NCBI GenBank assembly: GCA_027575765.1
Contig: JANBPT010000563.1
Span: 1 to 30,684, forward strand
Reading direction: 5' to 3'
From: Tieghemiomyces parasiticus
Lineage: Eukaryota > Kickxellomycota > Dimargaritomycetes > Dimargaritales > Dimargaritaceae
DNA length: 30,684 nt
Shown here: in pieces, positions 19,584 through 29,730 of the stretch
Position numbering within the stretch: the stretch's first letter is position 1
How the letters are laid out: every line of letters starts with the position of its first letter
Translations under genes and position numbers: made by a program
The notes under the pieces: model-generated
What the model was told of the DNA's origin: nothing
Databases searched by the model: none
What the model saw: the letters and a program-made list of their open reading frames with translations, nothing else

Positions 19584-20769
19584 GGCGGCAGGGGAGGCCG
19601 ATGCGGAGTAGGATTGGTGACCACGATGAAAAATGCGAGAGTAATGTGCGCTGTCAAGCGGATGGAGGAATGGCAGCAACCGGAGGTGAATGGGGCAACA
19701 ATAAGGGTCACTGGTCTGTCGGGTAGTATGGACACCAGATGTGAAGGGTGTAGAAGCATGGCAAGGTGATCCAGCTTCACTGAACCTCTCCACCAGCAGG
19801 GAAAGCTTGCCCCGAAGGAGTAAACAACGAGTGGTAAGGCTGTGCGAGCGGTGCGGAGTCAGTGGTTGCAGACCGTCGTGTCACCTTGGCCATAGTCACT
19901 CCACAGGTGACGCCCTGGGCGACGCCCGGCCGCCGTGCAATAGCCCCGACCTGCTTGCCACATCTTTCACCTGGTTTGTACTAACGATCAAGGGGTTAAC
20001 ACGAGCAGCTTGATCGAACGGGAAGGTCGGATGACGCCGTGCCCTCCGATGAATCAACCATTACGATGGCTTGGATCGGAGCTTATATAGAAGTGACCCG
20101 TTAAGCGGCTTCTATGGCAGAGACAACGGCGTCTCTATATTTACTTGCGTCAAAGGATGGCTGAGTCTCCGCACCTTACAGTATCACGAATCAGCCACCG
20201 TCCAGCAGCTATGTTTGCCTCATCCTTCTCACACCTGTGATAGAGGGGGCCAGTTCGTCAAACGGAGTGGGAGGCCTAGCGGAGCTCCTCCTGTCCGCCT
20301 GCATTAGTATCACGTGATAATTATCTTATGCTCTCGATACAACCCGCTCTACCGAGAGTTTTTCAGCGGTCCAAGTCGCGCGAGGACATTTGCCAGTCCG
20401 TCAAAGTAGGCCTTGCCTATACCTACTTTTTTTGGGGCCTAACCGACTAACTCGGTCTGAAATCTCGAAGTTGCCGGCATGGTAGCCCGCAGAGTGAAAA
20501 AAAAAATCACGTCGCAAACTACGCTCCGGGCCGAGGCAGCCTAGCTACTACGTAGGCCTGGTTCACCTCTAACGGCCTCGTCCACTGGCCACTCGCAGAA
20601 ATCTACCCGCATTCCTTCACCTCGTTGATCTGCTCTACACATCGCTTCAACGTCTGCCCATATACTCCTCGCTGTTGTCGGCATAGCCTTTAAATCAGCG
20701 ACACTGCACCTGGTTCCCTGTGCCCAGCCAGTAGTGAACTCAGAACTATTTTCCAGACCCTAATACATC
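19584..20769. promoter_or_regulatory. Divergent intergenic region NUP133 / GAR1
   Basis: About 1.2 kb serves two genes transcribed away from each other. Visible elements are TATATAG at 20084-20090, the 12-base palindrome TATCACGTGATA at 20308-20319 containing an E-box, homopolymer T and A runs (20427-20434, 20497-20506), and ACCCTAA shortly before the GAR1 ATG (20757-20763). No extra gene is supported. Confidence 0.55.
20308..20319. promoter_or_regulatory. E-box palindrome TATCACGTGATA
   Basis: A perfect 12-base palindrome with core CACGTG, 451 bp upstream of the GAR1 ATG. TCACGTGA is the preferred site of fungal bHLH factors such as Cbf1 and Tye7 (established in yeasts). The same octamer occurs at 25349-25356, between DBP4 and the uL2 gene. 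Binding here is inference. Confidence 0.5.
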
Positions 20770-21749
20770 ATGAACCGCGGTGGATTCGGTAGAGGAGGCG
20801 GTCGTGGCGGCGGCGGTGGTTTCGGCGCTCGCGGTGGCGGCCGTGGTGGAGGTAAGCTTCGTAACTCCGGGAGAGGTTGTTCGACCCATCGAACAGAATG
20901 GCCGGTTGCTGCCTATCAATTTACGAGTTCTCTAGAGCCCGTAACGGTAGCCGATGCGACCCGCCAGTAGTCCCAGTCCTTCGCAGGTTGACCGGCGAGG
21001 ACGGCAACCGGTCCCTTGTATATGGTCCCAAGGTCAGCAGCGCTCCCACCCCCTGGTCAAGCCAATCTCTAATTCAAATCAAACCTTATCTATGTATTTT
21101 ACCACCACCACCTCCCTATGATACCAACCCATTGACACCTCTAGCTCGCGGCGGCTTTGGCGGCCGGTCCTTCGATCAGGGCCCCCCGGAGGAGGTCATC
21201 CCGATGGGCGCCTTTATGCACCCGTGTGAAGGCGAGATGGTTATCAAGTCGACCAACCCCAAGATCCCCTACTTTAACGCACCTATCTACCTCGAGGATA
21301 AGAAGCAGATCGGCAAGGTCGACGAAATCCTAGGTCCCATCAACGAGGTCTACTTCACGGTCAAGCTCCAGGAGGGCATCACCGCCAGCTCCTTCAAGCC
21401 CGACGACAAGGTCTTCATCGCCCCCGATAAGCTTCTACCCCTGGAGCGTTTCCTACCCAAGCCGGTGTCTCACGACAAGGTCAAGAAGCCGAAGGGTGCC
21501 CGTGGCGCCGCCCGCGGAGGGGCCCGTGGTGGTCGTGGCGGCTTCGGTGGTCGCGGCGGTGGCCGTGGCGGTTTCGGTGGACGCGGCGGCGGCCGGGGTG
21601 GTTTTGATGGTGGTCGGGGTGGTGGTCGCGGTGGCGGCCGTGGCGGTTTCGGCGGACGCGGTGGTGGTCGGGGTGGTTTCGACGGCGGACGGGGCGGTGG
21701 TCGTGGCGGCGGTTTCGGCGGTGGCCGCGGTGGTCACGGCCGGTTCTAA
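20770..21749 (+). CDS. GAR1: H/ACA snoRNP core protein Gar1 (2 exons)
   Basis: Exons 20770-20851 and 21145-21749 give 228 residues. The 293-bp intron has a GTAAGC donor and a CTCTAG acceptor, and the join is in phase (one base plus two, forming an Ala codon). Exon 1 encodes an N-terminal Gly/Arg-rich tail. Exon 2 starts in the same type of sequence and then gives the conserved core, with [19 protein letters not shown], the [20 protein letters not shown] strand-loop region and [21 protein letters not shown] long RGG tail from about residue 140 follows. Gar1 binds Cbf5 in box H/ACA particles that pseudouridylate rRNA and snRNA, and it belongs to the telomerase RNP in many eukaryotes. The RGG tail contains a tandem 25-residue duplication (listed separately). 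The gene faces DBP4, another rRNA-processing factor, tail to tail. Confidence 0.96.
21561..21710 (+). repeat. 75-bp tandem duplication in the GAR1 RGG tail
   Basis: Two adjacent 75-base units begin at 21561 and 21636. Both encode the same 25 residues (starting [19 protein letters not shown]), while third-codon positions differ at a number of sites. It therefore looks like an in-frame duplication followed by synonymous drift. The tail is expected to bind RNA and be arginine-methylated. Confidence 0.85.
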
Positions 21750-22179
21750 ACTCTGGAACTTTCCCAGTGTCACGACTCCCCTTGCGGTGTCTTTCTTTTT
21801 AAAGGTATACAAAGACGCATCGATTATTTTGTTCGAGTTGTTACACCACAATCCATATTGACTCGCCACCGTTAACGTCACCCCTTCAACATTTTTCCGA
21901 TATAACCTCTGCCTCACTTAACCTCCAACCCTTTTTTTTATCCCCAGTTATTTCAACTATAAACCTATGTATAGTGGTTTACTCACGGCGTGTGGTCACA
22001 GTGTCAGTTCGAAGAAAAGAGGCGAATCTCGTAAGTATCCCTACGGGCATCATTGTTCCGATGCTCTTAGTAATATATATACCTAAAGAATATTCAATGG
22101 GTAGATTTTGAGAATCTATGCAGAAATAGCAATGCTGATGGGCAACGAAAAACGGGGAATTATCGGCTCCAAATACTGA
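21750..22179. other. Convergent 3' intergenic region GAR1 / DBP4
   Basis: 430 bp between two stop codons facing each other. It is more AT-rich than the flanking coding DNA, with T-runs (near 21794-21800 and 21931-21938) and TATATA at 22074-22080. It should hold both 3' UTRs and polyadenylation regions. No canonical AATAAA is seen for either gene. Confidence 0.6.
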
Positions 22180-24758
22180 TCAAATATCGGCCAGCAGTTG
22201 AAGGGCAAGCTCTTCCTCGGTTTGCAAACTACGCGGGAGCTCATCGACGCTGCTGAATGGTTCCCGGGCGGACTTCCGGCTGCGGGATCGCTTGCGTTTC
22301 CGTGCCACCACCTCTTCGTCCGACTCGGCCCCCGAGTCATCGTGATTGGTGGTCCGCTCGCTGCCGGATGCCCTGGAATATTCATCGCTGTTGTCGTTGT
22401 CGTCATCATCGCTGGCCCCACCGAGCATAACGACGGGTTCCTCACCGTCGCTACCGTCGCCCTCACTCTCCTCACCCTTTTCGTGCAGCTTACGCTTAAG
22501 CTTCCGCGCCTGGCGCCGCAGTCGGTCCTTCTCCCGGTCGATCTCGTCACGTTCGGCCACGGCGGCACGGTCACGCTGCAGGCGCTTGGCGATCTGCTGG
22601 GAGATATCCCCCTCGCGGCGGAAGTCTTCCTCGGTCTTGAGGTCGTACGCGTGAATGGTGTTGCCCTCGTCGTCGAAGATGACCTTGCTGCTAAGATCAG
22701 CCTTGAGTGCCTTCTTACGTAGGCGGGCCTTCTGCCGCCGCGACAATTCACCGGTCTGGGTGTTCTCGTCGTCGCTCAACTTGTGATCGGCCCGCTTGAG
22801 GACGACTAGATCGTCATCATCGTCGTCGACGACCGGGAGGGTAGCGCCAAAATCGGCCGTACCGGATGGCGGCGTGCCGTCAGCCGTAGTCACCGAGTGG
22901 TCGATTAGTTTGGTGTAATGATCGGCCAGGACATCCTGGTTCTTGCGCGCGAACATCTTGTCCACTTTGCTGACGGGCTTCTCCGAGGCCTTGGTCCGCT
23001 TGGCCTCCGGCTCGTCCTCGCTATCGCTGAGATCAGCGAGGAGACGCTTGAGCGCGCGGTCTTGGTTCTTGTCGTTGGATTTCTGTGTATATATGTAGAT
23101 AGAAGGCGGGGTAAATGGATTCGAAGGGCAAGCGTAAGCGTCAATGAAAGGAAAGTCGGTCGGTATCGGTGTGGTTGCCGAGGGATCCGATGGCGTTGTC
23201 TAATTCCCAGTGTGAAGGTTGGAAAAATTAAAATGCACCGATAAACAGCCGGTGGTCACCTGAGACTTACCTTATTAAACTTGATTCGCGGAGCCCCGGG
23301 AAGACCGAGCGAGGCGGCGTATTCTTCAGCGGGTAGGGCATGTACGTCAAATACTTTTTTGTTCTTCTGCAGGAATACCGACCGCAGATAGGTTATAAAG
23401 GCCTTCTGGCCCAGGTACTTCATCTCGGGATCCTGGAAGCATAGGTACTGCAGTTTCTGGCGGATGGACGTGGTGCGGCTGTCTTTGACCTTGATGGGCT
23501 CGACAGGCACCTTTTTCTCCTTAAGCGCGGCCACCATCCCGGCCTCCTCGGACGGCAGGAGGAGGAGCAGGGCACGGCCCTCAGCGTTGTTCCGAGCAGT
23601 ACGGCCCACACGGTGGATGTATGTGGCTGGGTCCTCGGGACAGTCGAGCTGGATGACCCAGTCGACGGAGGGGAAATCGAGCCCGCGGGCGGCCACGTCG
23701 GTGGCGAGTAGGTAGGAGAACTTGTTGCGCAGAAACTGGTCAAAGATCTCGACGCGCTTGGACTGCTTCTGGCGGCCGTGTAGAGCCAGTAGGGGCAGGC
23801 CCGGTTCAATGCGGGTGAAAGCTTCGTGGATGTAACGGATTTGCTTGCAGCTGGAGGCGAACACCAGCGCTTTGGTCTGTGGGTGGGCTTTCATGAATGA
23901 GAACAGGATGTCGAGCTTGCGGTCGAGCTCACACACCATGTAGTTCTGGACCAGCTTGGCGGGCGTACTGGCCTCAGCCTGGTCGTGCACCGCCACATAT
24001 TCCGGGTTTCGAAGACTGAGCCGCGCCAGATCCTTGACGGACTTAGTCTGGGTGGCTGAGAAGAGCCAGGTGGTGCGCTCGCGGTTCAAATTCTCAATCA
24101 CCGCGTTAATGGTTCGCTTGAACCCCATATCCAGGATCCGGTCGGCCTCGTCAAGGACCAGTACCTGGAGATTGTTGCAGTCGAACCCTGGGGTCTGGTT
24201 CATGTGTTGCAGTAGCCGTCCAGGAGTAGAAATGAGAATGTTCATCCGACAGATCCGCTCCTGCTCATCCTTTAGGCTTTTACCGCCAATGATAAGGCCT
24301 GCGGAAAAGGTGTGCCGCTTGCCGATGGTGTGGAGGACCTCGAAGATCTGGACGGCAAGTTCCCGCGTCGGCGAGATGATGAGGGCGCCCAGGCCATCCT
24401 CGGTCGTCCAACGCTCCCGGTACAGAATTTCGAGCAAGGGGATGAGGAAGGCAAGGGTCTTGCCTGACCCAGTGATAGCGGCGCCCAGAATGTCGCGCCG
24501 GCGCAGGCCGAGCGGAATTGCCTTACGCTGGATTTCGGTGCACTCGAGATACTTGGCCTTCTGTAGACCCTCACGAGTCCGCTTGGACAGCGGTAGCGTC
24601 TCGAAGAGCACAGCCTGACGGTCTGACCCACTGACGAGTTGGTACGTGGCCGCCCGCTGCTCGAGCTTGGCGATTTCCTTCTCCTCCTGCTCGCGGCGCA
24701 GTAGGCGTTGGTCCTTGCTGCCCACACTCGAGGCGTTCTTGGACTTATTGCCAGCCAT
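22180..24758 (-). CDS. DBP4: DEAD-box RNA helicase Dbp4 (Hca4/DDX10), 2 exons
   Basis: Exon 1 is 24758-23271 and exon 2 is 23082-22180, joined in phase 0 over a 188-bp intron (GTAAGT donor, ACACAG acceptor), giving 796 residues. Helicase motifs in order: Q motif (about 52-80), Walker A AITGSGKT (94-101), PTRELA (130-135), TPGRL (178-182), DEAD (203-206), SAT (234-236), [12 protein letters not shown] (352-363) and HRVGRTAR (382-389). The DUF4217 region follows (about 425-495), with [18 protein letters not shown]. Exon 2 encodes the long charged tail specific to Dbp4/DDX10. It has an acidic DDDDDD run before LVVLKRADH, then a [16 protein letters not shown] block and Lys/Arg-rich helices. Dbp4 is a nucleolar ATPase that helps release U14 snoRNA from pre-rRNA during 18S rRNA maturation. 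The tail and full motif set separate it from other DEAD-box proteins. Confidence 0.95.
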
Positions 24759-25348
24759 GAGTGGACAAGGTGCGGGGCGGGGGACGGGCGGAGTGGCGTG
24801 AAGGGTGCCCGAATGTGATGCGGCGTAGTTCGGAATAACTTCCGGGGAATGCGGTGATGCGTGTAATAGGCCAATCGAAAAGCCGAGGAGCGGTTATAGT
24901 AGCGGGTCTATAATGGCGAATGTGGGCGATAAAGGGGGGCTCATGGTCAAGGCCAATTAGTTTTCGGCTACTGTCCAAGCGTTAAACGTAGCTCTGGACT
25001 CGATAATATTCCCACTGTCCTTTTTTTTTACTGAACGCTCCCTACGGTCGCGTTTTTTTCAAGCCCTCAGAATAATCTAGTAGGCTAGCGATAGTAGGGG
25101 CAATCACCCCAGATATAGAAACCTCTGAGGCAAAGATTCTTCTAGGAGACATAAAGCAAACGATGTCGATGCTTGTACACTTGCTAGAACAAGCAAGATT
25201 AACGAAAATTGGTCTCGGTTAGCCAAGAAACATTGTAAATGGCGGCTTCAGCCTCGAAGTGTTGTATTTCGGCTGTAAGCGACAGGCTAGGTCTTTGCTA
25301 TCAAATGCGGCCCAACTCTAATGCTCGTCGCTATCCCCGAGTTTAGAA

Positions 25349-25356
25349 TCACGTGA
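25349..25356. promoter_or_regulatory. E-box palindrome TCACGTGA
   Basis: Same octamer as in the GAR1/NUP133 promoter. It lies about 590 bp from the DBP4 start and 710 bp from the uL2 start. It could be a Cbf1-like bHLH site; function is inferred. Confidence 0.45.
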
Positions 25357-25941
25357 ATTAAATAGCATTATTCTGCCGGGCATGCGAAGCAGAGCGCGGG
25401 CGAGCCAATTCCGCTCAATCGCCACAACAGGCCATACCCTTGGTCCCACGCCTGGCCTGTTAATGTTGTGGGCCATTTGCGCCCCTGGGGGCCTCTACGA
25501 CACTCACAGTGTTTCGCTGGCCAACCACCCACGCAAGTTTTATCCCAAGCACTAATAGGCGGCGTGATATAATCGAATCCGGTGCACCGCCAAAGTGTAG
25601 CTCCCTCTTTTCTGTTCCCGTTACTTACAGAACCTATCCTCCTGTTCGGAACCAGCAAGCCACGCGTGGTACGTAGACCTTACTAGCAAACCTCGGATCG
25701 CACCCGGAGACACGGCACGACGGACGGATGGATGTGTGCTGTCGGACGGATGGCAATCCTTACGACACGAATGTAACCTAGGTTTCGCTTGTTCGAGAGG
25801 TTCCTGCAATCCGGCATGGCTGTATCCATCCATCCGACCATCACCCCCAGCCACTCGTCCTGTGCTTCGGCCGCACGGTCGACACCATCACAAAGGGTGA
25901 ACCCCAGTCCGAAGGGGTGCACGAGATTCCCCGAATCGCTG

Positions 25942-25950
25942 AAACCCTAG
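25942..25950 (+). promoter_or_regulatory. Telobox/HomolE-like element AAACCCTAG
   Basis: AAACCCTAG lies about 115 bp before the uL2 ATG. Telomere-repeat-like ACCCTA elements are known upstream of ribosomal protein genes in fission yeast (HomolE) and, as Tbf1 sites, in other fungi. Its position close to a ribosomal protein gene fits, but one short match is weak evidence. Confidence 0.4.
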
Positions 25951-26063
25951 GTCTAGTTTTTAGATTGTGATTCCACGGATCGTCCGCACTTGTCTAACCC
26001 CTCAGCCTCTCCCTTCACTCCCCTCTCTTTCTTTCCTCCTTTTGTGCCATCAGGAATATCAAA

Positions 26064-26828
26064 ATGGGTCGCGTCATCAGAGCTCAAAGAAAGGGTAAGG
26101 GCGGTATCTTCAAGGCCGTCACCCGCACGCGCAAGGGGGCCGCCAAGCTCCGCGCCATCGACTACGCTGAGCGTCACGGTTATATCCGTGGTGTGGTGAA
26201 GGAGATTGTCCACGACCCCGGCCGTGGTGCCCCGCTCGCCAAGGTGCAGTTCCGCGACGTGAACCGGTTCAAGCGGACGACGGAGACCTTCCTGGCCACC
26301 GAGGGTATGTACACCGGCCAGTTCATCTACTCCGGTACCAAGGCTGCCCTGACGGTCGGTAACATCATGCCCCTGGCCAGCATGCCCGAGGGTACCATCG
26401 TGTGCAACATTGAGGAGACGCCCGGAGACCGCGGTACCCTGGCCCGTACCTCCGGCAACTACGCCACCATCATTGGCCACAACCTGGACGACCAGAAGAC
26501 CCGTGTCAAGCTGCCTTCCGGCGCCAAGAAGGTGCTCCACTCCCAGTGCCGCGCTACCGTTGGTATCGTTGCCGGTGGTGGCCGTATCGACAAGCCTCTG
26601 CTCAAGGCTGGTCGTGCCTTCCACAAGTACAAGGTCAAGCGCAACTCGTGGCCCAAGACTCGTGGCGTTGCTATGAACCCCGTCGACCATCCTCATGGTG
26701 GTGGTAACCACCAGCACATTGGTCACGCCTCGACCGTGTCCCGCCACGCCCCGCCCGGTCAGAAGGTCGGTCTCATCGCCGCCCGCCGTACTGGTCTGCT
26801 CCGCGGTACCAAGAAGATCAAGGAATAA
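26064..26828 (+). CDS. RPL2: 60S ribosomal protein uL2 (L8/L2)
   Basis: Intronless coding region of 254 residues, the full family length, starting [11 protein letters not shown] as in other fungi. The whole sequence is strongly conserved. The C-terminal block [19 protein letters not shown] (about 205-223) includes the His at 211 that corresponds to the universally conserved His near the peptidyl-transferase centre. The middle carries the SH3-like and RNA-binding strands ([30 protein letters not shown]). It is part of the large subunit core and essential for subunit joining. Codons are strongly biased to C-ending forms, as expected of a highly expressed gene. The start is preceded by a pyrimidine-rich leader. 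Downstream lie a strong hairpin and AATAAA. Confidence 0.98.
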   Translation: MGRVIRAQRKGKGGIFKAVTRTRKGAAKLRAIDYAERHGYIRGVVKEIVHDPGRGAPLAKVQFRDVNRFKRTTETFLATEGMYTGQFIYSGTKAALTVGNIMPLASMPEGTIVCNIEETPGDRGTLARTSGNYATIIGHNLDDQKTRVKLPSGAKKVLHSQCRATVGIVAGGGRIDKPLLKAGRAFHKYKVKRNSWPKTRGVAMNPVDHPHGGGNHQHIGHASTVSRHAPPGQKVGLIAARRTGLLRGTKKIKE

Positions 26829-26900
26829 GCACCCCACTCTCTTCTCTCAAAACCCAACCCCCCACAAACAATCTCGCCCCGCTGTTCTACTATACTGGTG

Positions 26901-26940
26901 CGGGAGCCTGGCCCGGGCTTTGGTTGCCCGCTGGCTCCCG
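26901..26940 (+). other. Strong stem-loop in the uL2 3' UTR
   Basis: An 8-bp outer stem (CGGGAGCC with GGCTCCCG), a 5/2 internal loop, a 5-bp inner stem (CGGGC with GCCCG) and a 7-base loop (TTTGGTT). It begins 72 bases after the stop codon and ends 22 bases before the AATAAA. All stem pairs are Watson-Crick and 11 of 13 are G-C. Possible roles are transcript stability or 3'-end processing; none is proven. Confidence 0.7.
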
Positions 26941-26962
26941 TCGTCGTGTCTTTTCCGATGCT

Positions 26963-26968
26963 AATAAA
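26963..26968 (+). terminator. Polyadenylation signal AATAAA (uL2)
   Basis: Canonical AATAAA 135 bases after the uL2 stop codon, following the 3'-UTR hairpin. Confidence 0.6.
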
Positions 26969-27139
26969 GCGAAGGAGGCATTCCATAGGCTGGATTCGAG
27001 TGTACCGAAATGAATAGATTGCTACATGGATAGATTGCGTTGCTGGATAGACACTTTTTGCCAAGAATGCGTATGGTCAAGAGAAATGAGGCACGGGAAA
27101 CATACGATCGCAAAACTGTATATGGCTTTCGTATTTCAG

Positions 27140-27145
27140 TTTATT
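27140..27145 (-). terminator. Polyadenylation signal AATAAA (PRP31)
   Basis: TTTATT on the plus strand reads AATAAA on the minus strand, about 28 bases beyond the PRP31 stop. The two convergent genes would end about 170 bp apart. Confidence 0.5.
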
Positions 27146-27172
27146 AGAAACTAGTGACAAGTGTCCGCCCAT

Positions 27173-29303
27173 CTAGCTACGCGGAATCCGGGACGAGCTG
27201 AAGTACTTGTCGGCCAGGCTTTGGGCGGCGGATGGAGCCTTAGCAGCGTCGGGGTTCTGCAGTTCAAGGCCCTGGTTCTGGGTGAAGGCAAGTGACGTTG
27301 TGAGTCCGGATGTGGCTAGGCCGCTACTCGGGTGGGCGGCAGTGGCAATGCCACTGATGTGCCGATACTTCTTGGGAAGATTGACTGGATTCGATGCCGG
27401 CGGTAGTCGGTTGGATAGAGCGCGTCCAGGGAGAGAGAAGTGAATGTAATACAAATGTTAGGGACGGGAGGTAAGGAACGCCATAGATATTGAGGTCAAA
27501 GGACCATAGAGTACGTATTCGACAAACCCGTTGCTTACTCTTCACCCGTTCGTCGGCGGCAATCACTCGAGCGTTACGTGAGTTACTTCCAGCCATACCG
27601 AGGCCTACGATCTCTTCACCAATGTAGTCCGCCTCTTCCTCGGCCTCGCCGAAGGCCAGGCGGTTCTGCTGCTTGCGGAGCTCGGTCATGGCCTTGGACT
27701 CTTTAGCCTTACGTGCTCTGGTGGTAAATAATGGTGTAGAGGGAGGGGGGGAGGAAGCAAAACGAAACATGGTACCATTTGCAGCGTGAGCATATCGAAC
27801 TGGGGGTACACGTTCAGCGTTCGTAGCATCCAATCCTGCCAGAGCCCACTAGAACTTACCTGCGGCCGCCACGCCGTTTTCGAGGGGCCTCCCTCGGTGC
27901 CGGCAGGGCCTTGACTTTCTTGCTTTGAGGGGGTTCCCGAAGCACCTTCAATTTCCCGTCAATCTCGTCCCGCATGCTACGGCCCATAGCGCCATCCTTA
28001 GTCCGGTGGGTCAGGTCTACGCGGGCGGCCAGTACACACTTGGCCGAGAACATGCGGACGGCTTTGGTGCGCAGGTCTGGGGGTAGCGTCATGACGCTGG
28101 GTGAATTGTAAATGAACCCTTGGCGGTTCTGGGAGGGCAGGCGGGACAGGCCTGTCTGACGGTGTTGTTTGGAACCCAACACGAGGAGGTTGCAGGCCGG
28201 CATGCGGCAGAGGCCGGCGAGCCCGCCCGTGACGCTGAGGATCTGGGCCGCCGTGGCCGTACCGATGACGGCCGAGAGGTTGGGCGCGATGATGTTAAGG
28301 CGGGACTCGATATACCCCGTGATAAGCGAGCGGCTGGCTTGCAGTTCGTCGACCATGTCGCAGGCCTCGCGGATCCGCGCCAGTTCCGCCTCGCTGGGCC
28401 TGACCCGCTTAATGGTGGTGGCTGTGACCGTTACGACCATGGCCACGGAGGAGGGTAGGATGGCTTTAAGATTAACGCTGGTGATGTCCTGTCAGCAAGG
28501 GGTCAAAAGGTGTTAGCGACCATTGAGGGGGAGGGGGCTACTGTTAGTCTGGTATTCAGCCGATAGGAAAATGAACGGAAGGGCGCAACGGGGGGGGGGG
28601 GCCGAACCAGATGCACTGTCCACGTTAGCTGCAGGATTATAAGCATTACCTCTACGCCGACGATGGCTTGGACGGTCTTGATGTAATCGAGCGGGTGAGT
28701 GACGAGAGTTTCCAGATCCGGAAAGATAGGGTGGTACTGGTCGCGAATGTACTGTGGTGGTGCAGGGTTATGGTAAGAAGGATTGAAGCGGGTGGTTTGC
28801 AACTGTGTTAGTAGCCGCGTTTACACCGATCTTCTCTATAAGTGCCGGTGATGTGGTGGTTGTGAAGTCGTTCCATAAACCGTTGGCCGTACCTGATACA
28901 CCAGGACCGTCTCGTCATCGATGTCAGTCACCAGGTTATTAGCCGAGGCTACTAGCTCCTCCTCTCCATCGGCGGAGAACCGGTGGGCCATGGCCTGACG
29001 AGGGTCGAGTGACGTCGGTGGTGCGGCTTCCAAAGCGGCCGACCGCGTCAGGGCGGCGCGAATCTCGTCCAGGACCCGTTTATAGTTGCCGCTTCGGGTC
29101 AATTTGGCCACGGCGTGCACTGACCCACTCAAACGGGTCCTAGGCTGTTGCTCGTGGGTTGTCTCGTCTGGTGAACCATCAGTGTCCATGGCATTGTGCG
29201 TGGGGGCCTCGGCTTCTCGCTCGTCATCAGAACCACCCGCGGAGGGCTCGTCATAGTCGCTCAGCCCTTCTAGGTCAGCCAGGAGTGCTTCTTCCAACGA
29301 CAT
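27173..29303 (-). CDS. PRP31: Pre-mRNA splicing factor Prp31 (U4/U6 snRNP), 5 exons
   Basis: Exons (minus strand) are 29303-28893, 28751-28650, 28488-27860, 27717-27539 and 27384-27173, giving 510 residues, close to the family length of about 500. All four introns (141, 161, 142 and 154 bp) are GT-AG and every join keeps phase. The first intron has a perfect TACTAAC branch site. Exon 1 encodes an acidic N-terminus. Exon 2 encodes YIRDQYHPIFPDLETLV, the NOSIC-type region. Exon 3 encodes the NOP domain with EACDMVDELQASRSLI, ESRLNIIAPNLSAVIG, GGLAGLCRMPACNLLVLG and PPDLRTKAVRMFSAKCVLAARVD, ending KRRGGRR. Exon 4 gives ELRKQQNRLAFGE and exon 5 the C-terminal TQNQGLELQNP region ending KYFSSSRIPRS. 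Prp31 binds the U4 5' stem-loop with Snu13 and holds U4/U6 to U5 in the tri-snRNP. The small last exon follows an AG-free stretch of more than 100 bases, so its acceptor is unambiguous. Confidence 0.95.
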
Positions 29304-29730
29304 GGTTATGGAGTGGGCAATGAAGTATACAAACGAAAGAGCGGTGACACGTGGAAAAGGCCAACTGTACAAAGTAATAGTTGAAAGGTAGAGGACAAGG
29401 CGCATGGGTCGAAAAATGAAGAAGGAAAAATACCTCGGTGTAAAAGTCAGACTAGCGGCTGCGCATCGGGCGTGTGCTGTCGCCCAACCCCCGTTGTCGC
29501 TCTGGAATTTGGCCTTACCTGCTGGTCATTCGCTCTAGCCTGCCCGCCTCCGGCCCAACTAGGCTTCAGTCACACTCACTAAAACCGACACCCATCTGCC
29601 TTATCCGCTTTGAAAGGCACGTACGGCGGCTGCATCCGGACCCTCTCCCCCCTCCCTTCACGCACCCACATTCTTCGTTTGCACCCGCAACCTTAGCTCT
29701 CCCATTTAGCCCATTGCACTGACCCGCGCC
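29304..29730. promoter_or_regulatory. Divergent promoter PRP31 / SEC3
   Basis: 427 bp between the two start codons must contain both promoters. It includes ACACGTGG at 29347-29354 (a different E-box form from the two TCACGTGA sites) and a pyrimidine-rich stretch (29640-29715) leading to the SEC3 ATG. No clear TATA box is seen. There is no room for, and no sign of, further SEC3 coding exons. Confidence 0.6.

Larger units (their letters stand above)
24759..26063. promoter_or_regulatory. Divergent intergenic region DBP4 / uL2
   Basis: About 1.3 kb between two genes transcribed away from each other. It contains TCACGTGA at 25349-25356 and AAACCCTAG at 25942-25950. A long pyrimidine-rich stretch runs from about 25995 to 26050, ending ...CAG just before the ATG of the ribosomal protein gene. 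That end could be the acceptor of a 5'-UTR intron, but I cannot identify the donor. Short direct repeats of GGACGGATGG-like sequence occur around 25720-25755. No additional gene is supported. Confidence 0.5.
26829..27172. other. Convergent 3' intergenic region uL2 / PRP31
   Basis: 344 bp between facing stop codons. It contains the uL2 3'-UTR hairpin (26901-26940), AATAAA at 26963-26968 for uL2 and the reverse-strand AATAAA at 27140-27145 for PRP31. No gene is seen. Confidence 0.7.

Noticed and set aside
19584..19793. 70-residue N-terminal extension of the nucleoporin
   Set aside because: The sequence is Ser/His-rich and unlike Nup133, whereas the ATG at 19583 has an ideal GCCGCC context.
20852..21144. 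Possible snoRNA hidden in the GAR1 intron
   Set aside because: No C/D box pair (RTGATGA plus CTGA) and no convincing H/ACA hairpins with an ACA end were visible. The length alone is not evidence.
21453..21917. Thr/Ala-rich frame antisense to the GAR1 RGG tail
   Set aside because: An automatic shadow of the GGN/CGN codon repeats on the opposite strand.
25560..25590. TCGAATCC, resembling part of a tRNA B box
   Set aside because: No matching A box, acceptor stem or cloverleaf can be formed around it, so it is not a tRNA gene.
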